Source: Steroidobacteraceae bacterium
GTDB lineage: Bacteria; Pseudomonadota; Gammaproteobacteria; Steroidobacterales; Steroidobacteraceae
Assembly: GCA_017853555.1 (NCBI GenBank)
Contig: JAFMJH010000007.1
Location: 1 to 64,000 of the forward strand
Length of the DNA stretch: 64,000 nt
Direction of reading: 5' to 3'
This document shows positions 47,949-57,133 of the stretch, one piece after another (within the stretch, counting starts at the first letter, position 1; every line of letters begins with the position of its first letter). The notes beneath the pieces are model-generated. The model made no database searches and was not told the DNA's origin. It worked only from the letters and a program-made list of their open reading frames with translations. The position numbers were made by a program, and so were the translations under genes.

Positions 47949-49497
47949 CGTACTCGCCGCGTTTCGCGACGTCGTCGGCAGCGAGCACGTGCTGGTCGCG
48001 GACGACGCGCGAACGCTCGCGTCGCAAGACGTCTATCGCGCCGGGAGTCTGCCGCTCGCCGTGCTGCGACCGCAGTCGACGGCGGACATCGCGCAACTCG
48101 TCCGCCTCGCGCGTGCCGAACGTCTCGCCGTGCACGTCCGTGGCGGCGGTATGTCGTACACCGACGCCTATCTGCCGCAGCACACGCACTCCATCGTGCT
48201 CGACATGCGCGGTCTCGATCGGGTGCGCGAAATCGTCGCCGACGATCACATCGTCACCGCCGAGGCCGGTTGCACCTGGGCGGCACTCGACGCCGCAGTC
48301 GCGCCCCGTGGCTTGCGCGCACGCTTCTGGGGGCCGATGTCCGGCGCGCTGGCGACCTTGGGCGGCGGTTTTTCGCAAGGCGCGGCGACCTTCGGTTCCG
48401 CGCGACACGGCAGTTCGGCGAGCACGGCGCTCGATTTCGAAGTGGTGCTCGGTGACGGTTCGATCCTGCATACCGGCCGCGCGGGAAATGCCGCACGGCC
48501 GGCATTTTTCAGACCATACGGGCCCGATCTCACCGGTCTTTACACGGGCGACGCCGGTGCCCTCGGCATCAAAACGGCCGTCACGCTGCAACTCGAACAA
48601 CGCCCGGGCGCGCAGGGCAGTCTGTCATTCGCCTTCAAAGATTTCACCACCATGCGCGCCGGCGTATCGGCGGTGGCGCGCTCCGGACTCGCGACCGAAA
48701 TCTTCGGTTTGGAGACCGCACTCGCGCGACTTGCGGCCGGCGACGCTGCACTCGTGCAGGATGCGACGACGCTCTGGCAGATGATGCGCGCGCAACGCAC
48801 GCCGCTCGCGGCGCTGCGGCAAGCATGGCGGACGACGCGGGCCGGTCGGACGTTCCTCGCCGAATCCGAATGCATCGCCAACGTGTTGTGCGAAGCCCGT
48901 GATGCGACCCGGCTAACTCTCACGCTCGATGACGTCCGGCGCGTGCTGCAGCCGTACGGCGTCGAAGTCGCCAACACGATGGCGGCGGTCGTGCAAGCCA
49001 CGCCTTTCCCGCCACCGATGGTCGTCGGTCCGCGCGGCATGCGCTTGCTGCCGCTGCACGTGATATTGCCGCACTCGGCTGTCGACGGCTTCCATGCGGC
49101 ATTCGAGATCCTGCGTGCGCACGAGCAGGTGCAACTCGAGCGGCATCGCGTGCAGATGTTCGTCGTGTTCGCCGGCGTCGGCGAATCGGCGTTGCTGTAC
49201 GAGCCCGTCATCTACTGGGAAGACGAGTGGTTGCCCTTGCACCACGCGGTGTTGCCTGCCGCGCTGCGCACGCAGCTCGCGCCGGCGCCGGCCAATCCGG
49301 AAGGTCGGCGCTATGTCGAATCTTTGCGTGTGCGCCTCATCGAACTCATGCATGCCCACGGCGGCGTGCATCTGCAAATCGGGCGCGCCTATCCGTACTT
49401 GCGCGAGCGCACGCCGGCGTTCACCGAACTCGTCAAAGCTTTGAAGCATGCGGTGGATCCGGACGGATTGTTGAATCCCGGAGCGCTCGGCCTGTGA
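47932..49497 (+). CDS. FAD-linked oxidase (PCMH-type FAD-binding domain)
   Basis: 521-residue flavoprotein of the vanillyl-alcohol-oxidase/glycolate-oxidase superfamily. The FAD-binding domain has VHVRGGGMSYTDAYLP, VTAEAGCTWAALDAA, and GPMSGALATLGGGFSQGA; the cap domain ends with DPDGLLNPGALGL. It would oxidise an alcohol, amine or hydroxy acid. ATG 47932 overlaps the methyltransferase by 17 bases and has GAAGG almost adjacent; a different start is possible but none fits better. The stop overlaps the next GTG (GTGA). Confidence 0.88.
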   Translation: MSQAADVLAAFRDVVGSEHVLVADDARTLASQDVYRAGSLPLAVLRPQSTADIAQLVRLARAERLAVHVRGGGMSYTDAYLPQHTHSIVLDMRGLDRVREIVADDHIVTAEAGCTWAALDAAVAPRGLRARFWGPMSGALATLGGGFSQGAATFGSARHGSSASTALDFEVVLGDGSILHTGRAGNAARPAFFRPYGPDLTGLYTGDAGALGIKTAVTLQLEQRPGAQGSLSFAFKDFTTMRAGVSAVARSGLATEIFGLETALARLAAGDAALVQDATTLWQMMRAQRTPLAALRQAWRTTRAGRTFLAESECIANVLCEARDATRLTLTLDDVRRVLQPYGVEVANTMAAVVQATPFPPPMVVGPRGMRLLPLHVILPHSAVDGFHAAFEILRAHEQVQLERHRVQMFVVFAGVGESALLYEPVIYWEDEWLPLHHAVLPAALRTQLAPAPANPEGRRYVESLRVRLIELMHAHGGVHLQIGRAYPYLRERTPAFTELVKALKHAVDPDGLLNPGALGL

Positions 49498-50687
49498 CCT
49501 TCGCGTCGCGTCGGCCCACCGTCGCCATCATCGGTGCGGGAATCGGCGGTCTGTCGGCGGCCATCGCGCTGCACCGTGCGGGCCTCGCGACCCGCGTGTT
49601 CGAACAAGCGACCGACATCGGCGAAGTCGGTGCGGGGCTGTCGCTCACGCCGAATGCGGTCAAAGGTCTCGGTTGGTTGGGCGTACGCAAGGCGATCGAA
49701 ACGCTCGCCGACGAACCGCCGCAGCAGATCACGCGGCACTATGAAAGTGGCGAGATTCTGGTGCGCTTCGATCGCAGCGACACCGTCGCGCGTTACGGCG
49801 CACCCTATCTGCAGATGCACCGTGCGGATCTGCACGCGGTGTTGCTCGAGCACTATCGCGAGCACTGCCATGGCCGCGTCGTCACCGATCGGCGCTTGCG
49901 CAGTCTGCAAGAGTCCGGCGACGCCGTGACGCTCGAATTCGAAGGCGGAATCACCGCGCACGCATCGGCGGTGATCGGTGCGGACGGTTTGAAATCGGTG
50001 ACGCGGCGCGTGTGTTTCGGTGACGATGCACCGCGATTCGCGGGCTTCGTCGCCTGGCGCGGCCTCGTGCCGCAAGCGCGACTGGCCGCGCTCGACCTGT
50101 CGCCGGGCTCGGCGGTGTTCGCCGGCCCCGGACGTTTGTTCGTCCGTTATCCGGTGCGACACGGCGCACTGCAAAACTTCGTCGCGTTCGCGCGCGTCGA
50201 CACCTGGGCCGGCGAGAGCTGGTCGCAAACCGGTGACATCGCCGAACCGCGCGCGGTATTGCAGGGCTTCCATCCCGAAGTGCACGCCATCCTCGACGCG
50301 GCACCCGATGGCCGCTGTCACAAATGGGGTTTGTTCGCGCGCGAACCGTTGGCGTCCTGGACGCGCGGCGGCATCACGCTGCTCGGCGACGCGGCGCATC
50401 CGATGTTGCCCTGGTTCGGGCAAGGCGCGGCCTCGGCCATCGAAGATGCGGTAGTACTCGGGCGCTGTTTGCTCGACTCAGGTACGACCGCGGAGCTCGG
50501 CGCGGCATTCGCCCGTTATGAGCGCAGCCGCAAAGCGCGCGTCGGCATGTTGCAGCGCGAATCAGCCGCGGGCGGTGAACGCCTCGTCGGCATGCGTCCC
50601 GAATTGCTCAGCAATGCCTCGATCGTGAACGAGGACTCGCTCGGCATCTTCGCCTACGATCCGGTGCTCGATTCTTTGACGAACTGA
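49494..50687 (+). CDS. FAD-dependent monooxygenase (salicylate hydroxylase-like)
   Basis: 397-residue group A flavoprotein monooxygenase. The FAD motif is VAIIGAGIGGLSAAIALHRA, the DG motif is VIGADGLKSVTRR, and the GD motif is LLGDAAHPMLPWFGQGA. Relatives hydroxylate aromatic acids using NAD(P)H and oxygen. The GTG start at 49494 overlaps the preceding stop. It is the last gene of the oxygenase operon; its end overlaps the convergent lysR gene by 34 bases. Confidence 0.9.
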   Translation: MTFASRRPTVAIIGAGIGGLSAAIALHRAGLATRVFEQATDIGEVGAGLSLTPNAVKGLGWLGVRKAIETLADEPPQQITRHYESGEILVRFDRSDTVARYGAPYLQMHRADLHAVLLEHYREHCHGRVVTDRRLRSLQESGDAVTLEFEGGITAHASAVIGADGLKSVTRRVCFGDDAPRFAGFVAWRGLVPQARLAALDLSPGSAVFAGPGRLFVRYPVRHGALQNFVAFARVDTWAGESWSQTGDIAEPRAVLQGFHPEVHAILDAAPDGRCHKWGLFAREPLASWTRGGITLLGDAAHPMLPWFGQGAASAIEDAVVLGRCLLDSGTTAELGAAFARYERSRKARVGMLQRESAAGGERLVGMRPELLSNASIVNEDSLGIFAYDPVLDSLTN

Positions 50688-51574
50688 TCGCAGACCCGTC
50701 GGTATTCGGCCAGCACGTGCTGCATCGCCGGACGCGCAGCGGCACCCTTGCGATAGATGAGGCCCGCCTGCCGCTCGATCACGTCGCCGGCGAGCGGCAA
50801 CCGGCGTATGTCGCCGCTCAGAACCTGCGCGCGTACCACGTGCTCGGGCAACATACTCAAAAATCGCCCCGATTCGACCAGGTGTCGCATCAAGCTGAAA
50901 GAGTTGGTGCGAAACACGTCGCGTGGCGCCGGGACGCCGTCGGTGGCGAAATATTTTTCGAAGGTGTCGGCGGCGTGCGGCTGATCGGCGATCACCCAAC
51001 GATGATCGACGAGATCCGCGCGCGTGACTTCGCGACGTTTGGCAAGTGGATGGCTGCGCCCGGCGACCACGTGCGAACGCACCTTCAGCAGCGGCTCGAT
51101 CACGAAATCCGCCGACGCGGGAAACTGCGGGAAATTCGAGAAGATGAGATCGAGACGGCCGTCGTGCATGCGGCGCATGAGGTCTTCGAAGAACGCGTCC
51201 GTGACGACGACCGCGAGACGCGGATATTGCTGCGCAAGATTTTCGGCGACCTGCGCCGTGATGTCGGTCGAGAACATCACCGCCACGCCGATGTGCACCA
51301 TGCCGGTGACGCCGCGTTCGAACTCGCGCACTTCACGCGTCAAACGCTGGCAGGCGTTCAGCACCACTTGTGCATGGTGATAGAGCGCAAGACCCGCTTC
51401 GGTGGGCGAGACGCCGCGCGGCTTGCGGTCGAGCAACTCGACCCCGAGCAATTCCTCGAGGTTCTTGATGCTGCGCGTGAGTGCCGGCTGGCTGATCGCC
51501 ACGCGCTCGGCAGCGCGCGACAGATTGCCCATGTCGACGACGGCGACGAAGTGACGCAACTGACGCAGTTCCAT
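50654..51574 (-). CDS. LysR-family transcriptional regulator
   Basis: 306-residue regulator. The N-terminal winged helix-turn-helix reads LRHFVAVVDMGNLSRAAERV followed by AISQPALTRSIKNLEELLG, and a periplasmic-binding-type effector domain fills residues 90-300. The effector is unknown. It is divergent from the GMC dehydrogenase (129 bases) and likely controls that operon; a LysR-type dyad at 45895-45919 suggests that it also controls the oxygenase and hydrolase arms. Confidence 0.94.
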   Translation of the reverse strand: MELRQLRHFVAVVDMGNLSRAAERVAISQPALTRSIKNLEELLGVELLDRKPRGVSPTEAGLALYHHAQVVLNACQRLTREVREFERGVTGMVHIGVAVMFSTDITAQVAENLAQQYPRLAVVVTDAFFEDLMRRMHDGRLDLIFSNFPQFPASADFVIEPLLKVRSHVVAGRSHPLAKRREVTRADLVDHRWVIADQPHAADTFEKYFATDGVPAPRDVFRTNSFSLMRHLVESGRFLSMLPEHVVRAQVLSGDIRRLPLAGDVIERQAGLIYRKGAAARPAMQHVLAEYRRVCDQFVKESSTGS

Positions 51575-51618
51575 GTCTCGCTACCCGGGGATTCCGTTCG
51601 TGGGGCGCGCGATGCGGC

Positions 51619-51628
51619 CCATGCATGG
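51619..51628. promoter_or_regulatory. Palindrome in the lysR-GMC intergenic region
   Basis: CCATGCATGG is a perfect ten-base palindrome in the 129-base gap between the LysR start (51574) and the GMC dehydrogenase start (51704). It could be an operator, but it lacks the T-N11-A spacing of the dyad at 45895. A ten-base palindrome can also occur by chance. Confidence 0.25.
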
Positions 51629-51703
51629 ATTCTGCCTTGGAAACGATCAGCTTGGCTATGCTCACGCTTACGATGCGATAAACGTCGCGTGCAAGGGGGA
51701 TCG

Positions 51704-53302
51704 ATGCGCGAGTGGGACTACATCATCGTCGGCGCCGGCTCATCGGGTTGCGTGCTGGCCAACCGGTTGTCGGCGACGGGCTTGCGCGTACTGCTCATCG
51801 AAGCCGGCCCGCCGGATCGTTCACCCTACATCCACGTGCCTGCGGCACTCATCAAGACCATCGGCAACCCGCGACACGACTGGTGTCTGCTCGCCGAACC
51901 CGACGCATCGCGACACGGCAAGGTGGATTTGTGGCCCGCAGGTCGGACCTTGGGTGGTTCGAGCTCCATCAACGGCATGTTGTACGTGCGCGGTGCGCGC
52001 GAAGATTTCGACGCCTGGGCGGCGCTCGGCAATCCGGGTTGGGGATACACCGACGTACTGCCCGCGTTTCGGCGCATCGAACGCACGCACTTCGGCGAAG
52101 ACGCGGTGCGCGGACGCGAGGGGCCCATGCATGTGCAGGCGCTGCGTACCAAGCACGAACTCGGCGACGTATTCCTGCAGGCGGCGGCGCAATGCGGCGT
52201 GCCGTTCAATCCCGATTACAACGGTACGGTGCAGGAAGGCGCCGCCGAACCGCAGGTGACGCAACGCGACGGTTGGCGCTGGAGCAGCGCGCGCGCGTTC
52301 CTGAACCCGGTGCGCAGTCGCGCCAATCTGCACATCGAAACCGGCGTCACCGTCGAACGCCTCGAATTCGACGGCGTGCGATGCACGGGCGTACGCCTCG
52401 CCGCACGCGGCGGTGACGATGCGCTGCGGCGCCTCGCCGCCGGTGGCGAAGTGGTCCTCGCCGCCGGCACGCTCGCCTCGCCGAAAATCCTGATGCATTC
52501 GGGGATCGGCCCGGCCGCCGTGCTGCAGCAATACGGTATCCCGGTACGCGTCGCGCGCGATGCGGTCGGCGCGGATCTGCAGGAGCACCCGAATTCTTTG
52601 GTGTGCGCGAGCGTCAACGTACGCACCTTCAACATGGACGCGACGCCCTGGCGCATGTTCCGCAACGCGGTACGCTGGATGTTCACCGGTCGCGGCCCGG
52701 CCTCGAGCCCGTATCCGCACGCGGTCGCGTTCCTGCGCTCCTCCCCCGATGAGCCGCGCCCCGATCTGCAGTTTTTGTTCGGCCCGTTCGCGTTTTCGTT
52801 CGACGAGCGCGGCGTCGTGCCGTATCTCGGTCCGGCGGTGTCGATCGTGTTCAACACCTGTCGCCCGCAAGGGCGCGGCCGTCTGACTCTGCGCTCGGGA
52901 GACCCCGCCGCACCGGTGCGCATCGAACATGCCTTGCTCGCGCACCCGGACGATCTGCGGCGCCAGATCGCTGGCTCGCGCATCGCGCGCCGCATCCTGC
53001 AAGCGCCAGCGTTCGCACCGTTCGCGCCACGCGAATATCTGCCCGGCCCTGCGATCGACGATGACGAGGCGTGGGCCGAACACATCCGCCGTACCAGCTT
53101 TCTCGGCTACCATCCGGTGGGCACTTGCCGCATGGGCAGCGACGAACAGGCGGTCGTCACCCCTGAGTTGCAGGTGCGCGGCGTGGCCGGGCTGCGCGTC
53201 GCCGATGCGTCGATCATGCCGCGACTCGTGTCGGCGAATACCAACGCCGCGGCGATGATGATCGGCGAACGGGCTGCCGAAATGATGCTCCGAACGAGGT
53301 GA
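51704..53302 (+). CDS. GMC-family FAD-dependent alcohol dehydrogenase (choline dehydrogenase-like)
   Basis: 532-residue GMC oxidoreductase. The FAD motif YIIVGAGSSGCVLANRL begins at residue 6, and the GMC signatures WPAGRTLGGSSSINGMLYVRG and GTLASPKILMHSGIG are complete. The active-site His470 lies in GYHPVGTCRMG, and the partner Asn in SANTNAA (512-514). It oxidises a primary or secondary alcohol. ATG 51704 has AGGGGGA upstream. The open frame upstream is antisense to lysR. It is followed by an MFS transporter two bases after its stop. Confidence 0.93.
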   Translation: MREWDYIIVGAGSSGCVLANRLSATGLRVLLIEAGPPDRSPYIHVPAALIKTIGNPRHDWCLLAEPDASRHGKVDLWPAGRTLGGSSSINGMLYVRGAREDFDAWAALGNPGWGYTDVLPAFRRIERTHFGEDAVRGREGPMHVQALRTKHELGDVFLQAAAQCGVPFNPDYNGTVQEGAAEPQVTQRDGWRWSSARAFLNPVRSRANLHIETGVTVERLEFDGVRCTGVRLAARGGDDALRRLAAGGEVVLAAGTLASPKILMHSGIGPAAVLQQYGIPVRVARDAVGADLQEHPNSLVCASVNVRTFNMDATPWRMFRNAVRWMFTGRGPASSPYPHAVAFLRSSPDEPRPDLQFLFGPFAFSFDERGVVPYLGPAVSIVFNTCRPQGRGRLTLRSGDPAAPVRIEHALLAHPDDLRRQIAGSRIARRILQAPAFAPFAPREYLPGPAIDDDEAWAEHIRRTSFLGYHPVGTCRMGSDEQAVVTPELQVRGVAGLRVADASIMPRLVSANTNAAAMMIGERAAEMMLRTR

Positions 53303-53304
53303 AC

Positions 53305-54621
53305 ATGCACGCGAACGACTCACGCGACGACTGGCCGAACGAAGCTTACGGTTGGTACGTGGTGTTCGTGCTGTGCATCTGCAGTATCGTCGCGTTCATC
53401 GATCGCCAGATCATCAACCTGCTCGTCGAAGACATCAAAGCCGACTTGCAACTCAGCGACACCGACATCGGCATGTTGCAGGGGCTCGCGTTCGCACTCT
53501 TCTATGCGTTTGCGGCGATTCCGCTCGGGCGACTCGCGGATACCGGCAACCGACGTCGCATCATCGCCTTCGGCATCGCCGTGTGGACGGCCGCTGCAGC
53601 AGCGTGCGGTCTGGCGCGTTCGTTCGCGCAATTGTTCGTCGCGCGCACCATGGTCGGCGTCGGCGAAGCGACGCTCACGCCATCCGGGTTTTCGATGCTT
53701 GCCGACTATTTCCGTCCGTCGCGGCTTTCTTTGCCGCTCGCGGTGATGACCGGTTCGAGTTTCTTCGGCTCCGGCGTCGCCTTGTTGATCGGCGGCTACG
53801 TGATCGCCTCGCTCGGGCGCGTCGAGCAGGTGACGTTGCCGTTGTTCGGTGCACTCGCGCCGTGGGAAGCCGCGTTCATCATCGGTGCCTTGCCCGGGGT
53901 CTTCGTCACGATTCTGTTTCTGCTCACCGTGCGCGAACCGGCGCGTCGCGGCAGCGCCGGTGACGTCGTCGCCAATCCGCCGCTCGGCGAAGTGCTCGGC
54001 TTCATGGTGCAGCACCGGGGCGTGTTCGGCGCGGTGTTTCTAGGCGTATCGGTTCTCGCGGCCGTGCAGTTTTGTCTCGGCGCCTGGGTGCCGGCGCATT
54101 TCATCCGCAATCTCGGCTGGACCGCGCCCGAAGTCGGCTATGCCTACGGGCTGATTTTTTTGTTCTGCGGCACCGGTGGCGTCATCGCCGGCGGTTGGCT
54201 CGCCGATCGCCAGTTCGCGCGCGGACAACTCGACGCCCATTTGCGCACGGTGCGTTTGTCGGCATTCGCGGCGCTGCCGTTCGTGATCACCTTTCCGCTC
54301 ATGACCGACGGGCGTGCCGCCGTGGCGCTGCTTGCGCCGGCGGTGTTCTTCGGCACCATGGCGTTCGGCGCGGGTCCGTCGCTGATCCCGGTGATTTGTC
54401 CGCCGCGCATGCGCGGACTTTTGATCGCCATTTATCTGCTGATCGCCAACATCGTCGGCCAAGCCGGCGGTCCGCTGATCGTCGCTTTGTTCACCGATCG
54501 CGTGTTCGGCGCGCCCGAACTCGTGCGCTATTCTCTGGTCGTCGCGCCGGCCGCGCTGCTATTGCTCGGCGCATTGCTCGTCTCGATGGGATTGCGCGGC
54601 TTGCGGGAATTTCGCGCATGA
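53305..54621 (+). CDS. MFS transporter (Spinster/aromatic-acid-type)
   Basis: 438-residue twelve-helix major-facilitator protein. The loop motif LGRLADTGNRRRIIAFGIAV is typical, and DRQIINLLVEDIKADLQLSD in helix 1 is common in transporters for aromatic or hydroxylated acids and sphingolipid-like compounds. ATG 53305 is used because GAGGTG lies four to nine bases upstream; GTG 53299, overlapping the GMC stop, is the alternative. Its stop overlaps the next start (ATGA). The cargo is probably the pathway substrate. Confidence 0.88.
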   Translation: MHANDSRDDWPNEAYGWYVVFVLCICSIVAFIDRQIINLLVEDIKADLQLSDTDIGMLQGLAFALFYAFAAIPLGRLADTGNRRRIIAFGIAVWTAAAAACGLARSFAQLFVARTMVGVGEATLTPSGFSMLADYFRPSRLSLPLAVMTGSSFFGSGVALLIGGYVIASLGRVEQVTLPLFGALAPWEAAFIIGALPGVFVTILFLLTVREPARRGSAGDVVANPPLGEVLGFMVQHRGVFGAVFLGVSVLAAVQFCLGAWVPAHFIRNLGWTAPEVGYAYGLIFLFCGTGGVIAGGWLADRQFARGQLDAHLRTVRLSAFAALPFVITFPLMTDGRAAVALLAPAVFFGTMAFGAGPSLIPVICPPRMRGLLIAIYLLIANIVGQAGGPLIVALFTDRVFGAPELVRYSLVVAPAALLLLGALLVSMGLRGLREFRA

Positions 54622-56492
54622 CGCAAATGGCCGAGTACGCGCGTTGGCGCAACGATCCGGAAGGCTATTGGCTCGACGCGGCGAACGCGATTTCGTGGCT
54701 GCGACGACCCATCGTCGCCTGCGATCACGCGGCGAAACCCGCGGCGCGCTGGTTTCCCGACGGCATCACCAACGCCTGTCACAACGCCGTCGACCGTCAT
54801 GTCGAAGCAGGCTTCGGGGCGCAGGCCGCGCTCGTGCACGTGAGCGCGATGACCGGCAGCGAGCGCACTTTCACCTACGCCGAGCTGCAGCACGAAGTCG
54901 CGCACGTCGCCGGCGCGTTGCGCAGGCTTGGCGTCGCGGCCGGCGATCGCGTGGTGATCTACATGCCGATGGTGCCCGAGGCGGTTTTCGCGATGCTCGC
55001 CTGCGCGCGACTCGGCGCGATTCATTCAGTCGTGTTCGGCGGTTTCGCGGCCCGCGAACTTGCCGTGCGCATCGACGATGCGACACCGAAAGTCGTGTTG
55101 TCGGCGTCGTGCGGACTCGAGCCGGGTCGCGTGATCGACTATCACTCGCTGCTCGATCGCGCGCTGCAATTGGCTACGCATCGCCCCGAACGTTGCGTGA
55201 TCCTGCAACGGCCGCAACTGCAGGCGCCGCTCGTCGCCGAACGCGATCTCGACTGGGTCGAGTTTCTGCGCGATGCCGCCGCGGCCGAGTGCGTGCCGAT
55301 GCCGTCGACCGCGCCGCTCTACATCCTCTACACCTCCGGCACCACCGGCAAACCCAAAGGCGTCGTGCGCGACACCGGCGGTCATCTGGTCGCGCTCGCC
55401 TGGTCTATGCACAACGTGTACGACGTCTCGCCGGGCGAAACGTTTTGGGCCGCCTCGGACATCGGTTGGGTCGTCGGTCATTCGTACATCGTCTACGGTC
55501 CTTTGGTGCAGGGTTGCACGACGATCCTGTACGAAGGCAAACCCGTCGGCACGCCCGACGCCGGTGCCTATTGGCGGATCGCGGAAAAGTATCGCGTCGC
55601 CGCCTTGTTCACCGCGCCGACGGCGATACGCGCGATCAAGCGCGACGATCCCGACGGCCAACTGATGCGCGACCGCGATTTGTCGAAGTTGCGCACCTTG
55701 TTTCTCGCCGGCGAACGCGCCGATCCGGACACCGTGCGCTGGGCGGGCGAACGCCTCGGCGTACCCGTCATCGATCATTGGTGGCAAACGGAAACCGGCA
55801 GTCCCGTGGTCGCGAACTGCATCGGACTCGGTGCGTTGCCCGTGAAGCCCGGCAGTCCGACGCGTCCGGTACCGGGTTTTACGCTCGAGGTACACGATGG
55901 CGATGGCGTCGTGCGCAAGCCGAACGTGCAAGGAGCGTTGCTGCTCAAAATGCCGCTGCCGCCGGGCTGTCTGCCGACGCTGTGGAACGACGACGAAGGT
56001 TTCGAGCGCGCGTATTTGCGCGCCCACCCCGGGTATTACACGACGGGCGACGGTGGATACGTCGATGCCGAGGGTTACGTGTACGTGATGGGACGCATCG
56101 ACGACGTCATCAACGTCGCGGGTCACCGACTGTCGACGGGCGAACTCGAACAGGCGATCGCCGGACATGCCGCGGTCGCCGAATGCGCCGTCATCGGCGT
56201 GGCCGACTCGCTCAAAGGCACGGTGCCCGTCGGACTTGCGGTGTTGAAAGCCGGCGTGACTGCCGCACGCGACGTGCTCGCGCAAGAATTCGTCGCACGG
56301 GTCCGTGACGAGGTCGGCGCGGTCGCGAGTTTGCAACGCTGCTACATCGTCACGCGCTTGCCGAAAACCCGTTCGGGCAAGGTGCTGCGCGCCACCATGC
56401 GCGCGATCGCCGACGGTCGCCCTTACGAGGTGCCGGCGACGATCGAAGACCCTGCGGTACTCGACGAAATCGCCACCGCGCTGCGCGGCTGA
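54618..56492 (+). CDS. Acyl-CoA synthetase (PrpE/ACSS3-like)
   Basis: 624-residue AMP-forming acid:CoA ligase. The P-loop-like A3 motif YTSGTTGKPKG lies at residues 238-248, HWWQTETGSP gives motif A5, YYTTGDGGYVD gives A7, and the C-terminal lysine that GNAT acetylases control is in RLPKTRSGKVLRATMR. The N-terminus (PEGYWLDAANAISWLRRP) matches propionyl-CoA synthetases. It activates a short acid with ATP and CoA. ATG 54618 overlaps the MFS stop. It ends the operon, one base before the convergent gene. Confidence 0.92.
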   Translation: MTQMAEYARWRNDPEGYWLDAANAISWLRRPIVACDHAAKPAARWFPDGITNACHNAVDRHVEAGFGAQAALVHVSAMTGSERTFTYAELQHEVAHVAGALRRLGVAAGDRVVIYMPMVPEAVFAMLACARLGAIHSVVFGGFAARELAVRIDDATPKVVLSASCGLEPGRVIDYHSLLDRALQLATHRPERCVILQRPQLQAPLVAERDLDWVEFLRDAAAAECVPMPSTAPLYILYTSGTTGKPKGVVRDTGGHLVALAWSMHNVYDVSPGETFWAASDIGWVVGHSYIVYGPLVQGCTTILYEGKPVGTPDAGAYWRIAEKYRVAALFTAPTAIRAIKRDDPDGQLMRDRDLSKLRTLFLAGERADPDTVRWAGERLGVPVIDHWWQTETGSPVVANCIGLGALPVKPGSPTRPVPGFTLEVHDGDGVVRKPNVQGALLLKMPLPPGCLPTLWNDDEGFERAYLRAHPGYYTTGDGGYVDAEGYVYVMGRIDDVINVAGHRLSTGELEQAIAGHAAVAECAVIGVADSLKGTVPVGLAVLKAGVTAARDVLAQEFVARVRDEVGAVASLQRCYIVTRLPKTRSGKVLRATMRAIADGRPYEVPATIEDPAVLDEIATALRG

Positions 56493-56493
56493 G

Positions 56494-57036
56494 TCACCAG
56501 GCCGAGCGCGCCTTGTGCGCGCGGATCTCCTCGTCGGACAAGCCCTGCAACTCGTGCGGGAACACCAACCACGCGGCCGTTTCGTGCACGAAAAAATCCG
56601 GACGCAGCGTGCTGCGATTGCGCGCGGGTTTGTAGTACACCGTGGCGATGCGCAGCTCCTGCGGCAGACGCGCACCGCAGCGCTCGCGCAAGGTGGCCTG
56701 CACCGCTTCGAGGCTGCGTCCCGAATCGAACACGTCATCGACGATCAGCAATCGATCGGCGGCGGTGAGTTTGGACACCAGATAATCGAGGCCGTGTACG
56801 CGCACGGTTTTGCTCTGCTGATCGATGCCCGTATACGAAGAAGTGCGAATCGCGATGTGGTCGGTCGGTACGCCGCGATGTTCGAGCAATTCCTGCACGG
56901 CGATGCCGACCGGTGCGCCGCCGCGCCATAGCGCCACGATGAAGGTCGGTCGAAAGCCTGCAGCTAGAACGCGCGAGCCGAGTTCGAAGGAATCGGCGAG
57001 CAACGAATCGGCGGAAATATAGAGTTTTTCGGTCAA
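56494..57036 (-). CDS. Type I phosphoribosyltransferase (hypoxanthine/guanine type)
   Basis: 180-residue enzyme. The PRPP-binding motif is LLIVDDVFDSGRSLEAVQATL, preceded by IVALWRGGAPVG and a flexible RTSSYTGIDQQ region. It resembles purine phosphoribosyltransferases of about 180 aa; the exact base cannot be told. TTG 57034-57036 is chosen with GAGG nine bases upstream; GTG 57051 is also in frame. TAGAAT at 57067-57072 on the minus strand is a candidate -10 box. The gene is divergent from the next one (97 bases). Confidence 0.86.
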   Translation of the reverse strand: MTEKLYISADSLLADSFELGSRVLAAGFRPTFIVALWRGGAPVGIAVQELLEHRGVPTDHIAIRTSSYTGIDQQSKTVRVHGLDYLVSKLTAADRLLIVDDVFDSGRSLEAVQATLRERCGARLPQELRIATVYYKPARNRSTLRPDFFVHETAAWLVFPHELQGLSDEEIRAHKARSAW

Positions 57037-57133
57037 CGTGCGCTGCCTCACCGGTACAAGACCGTATTCTATCGAAGCTCTCGCTCCGCGACGATCGGAC
57101 CGCAATGTCGCCGTATCAAAACCGGAGCTCGTC

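Noticed and set aside
43524-56492. Genomic island with mobile-element borders
   Set aside because: I found no transposase, integrase, tRNA gene or flanking direct repeat, and codon use looks like the neighbouring core genes.
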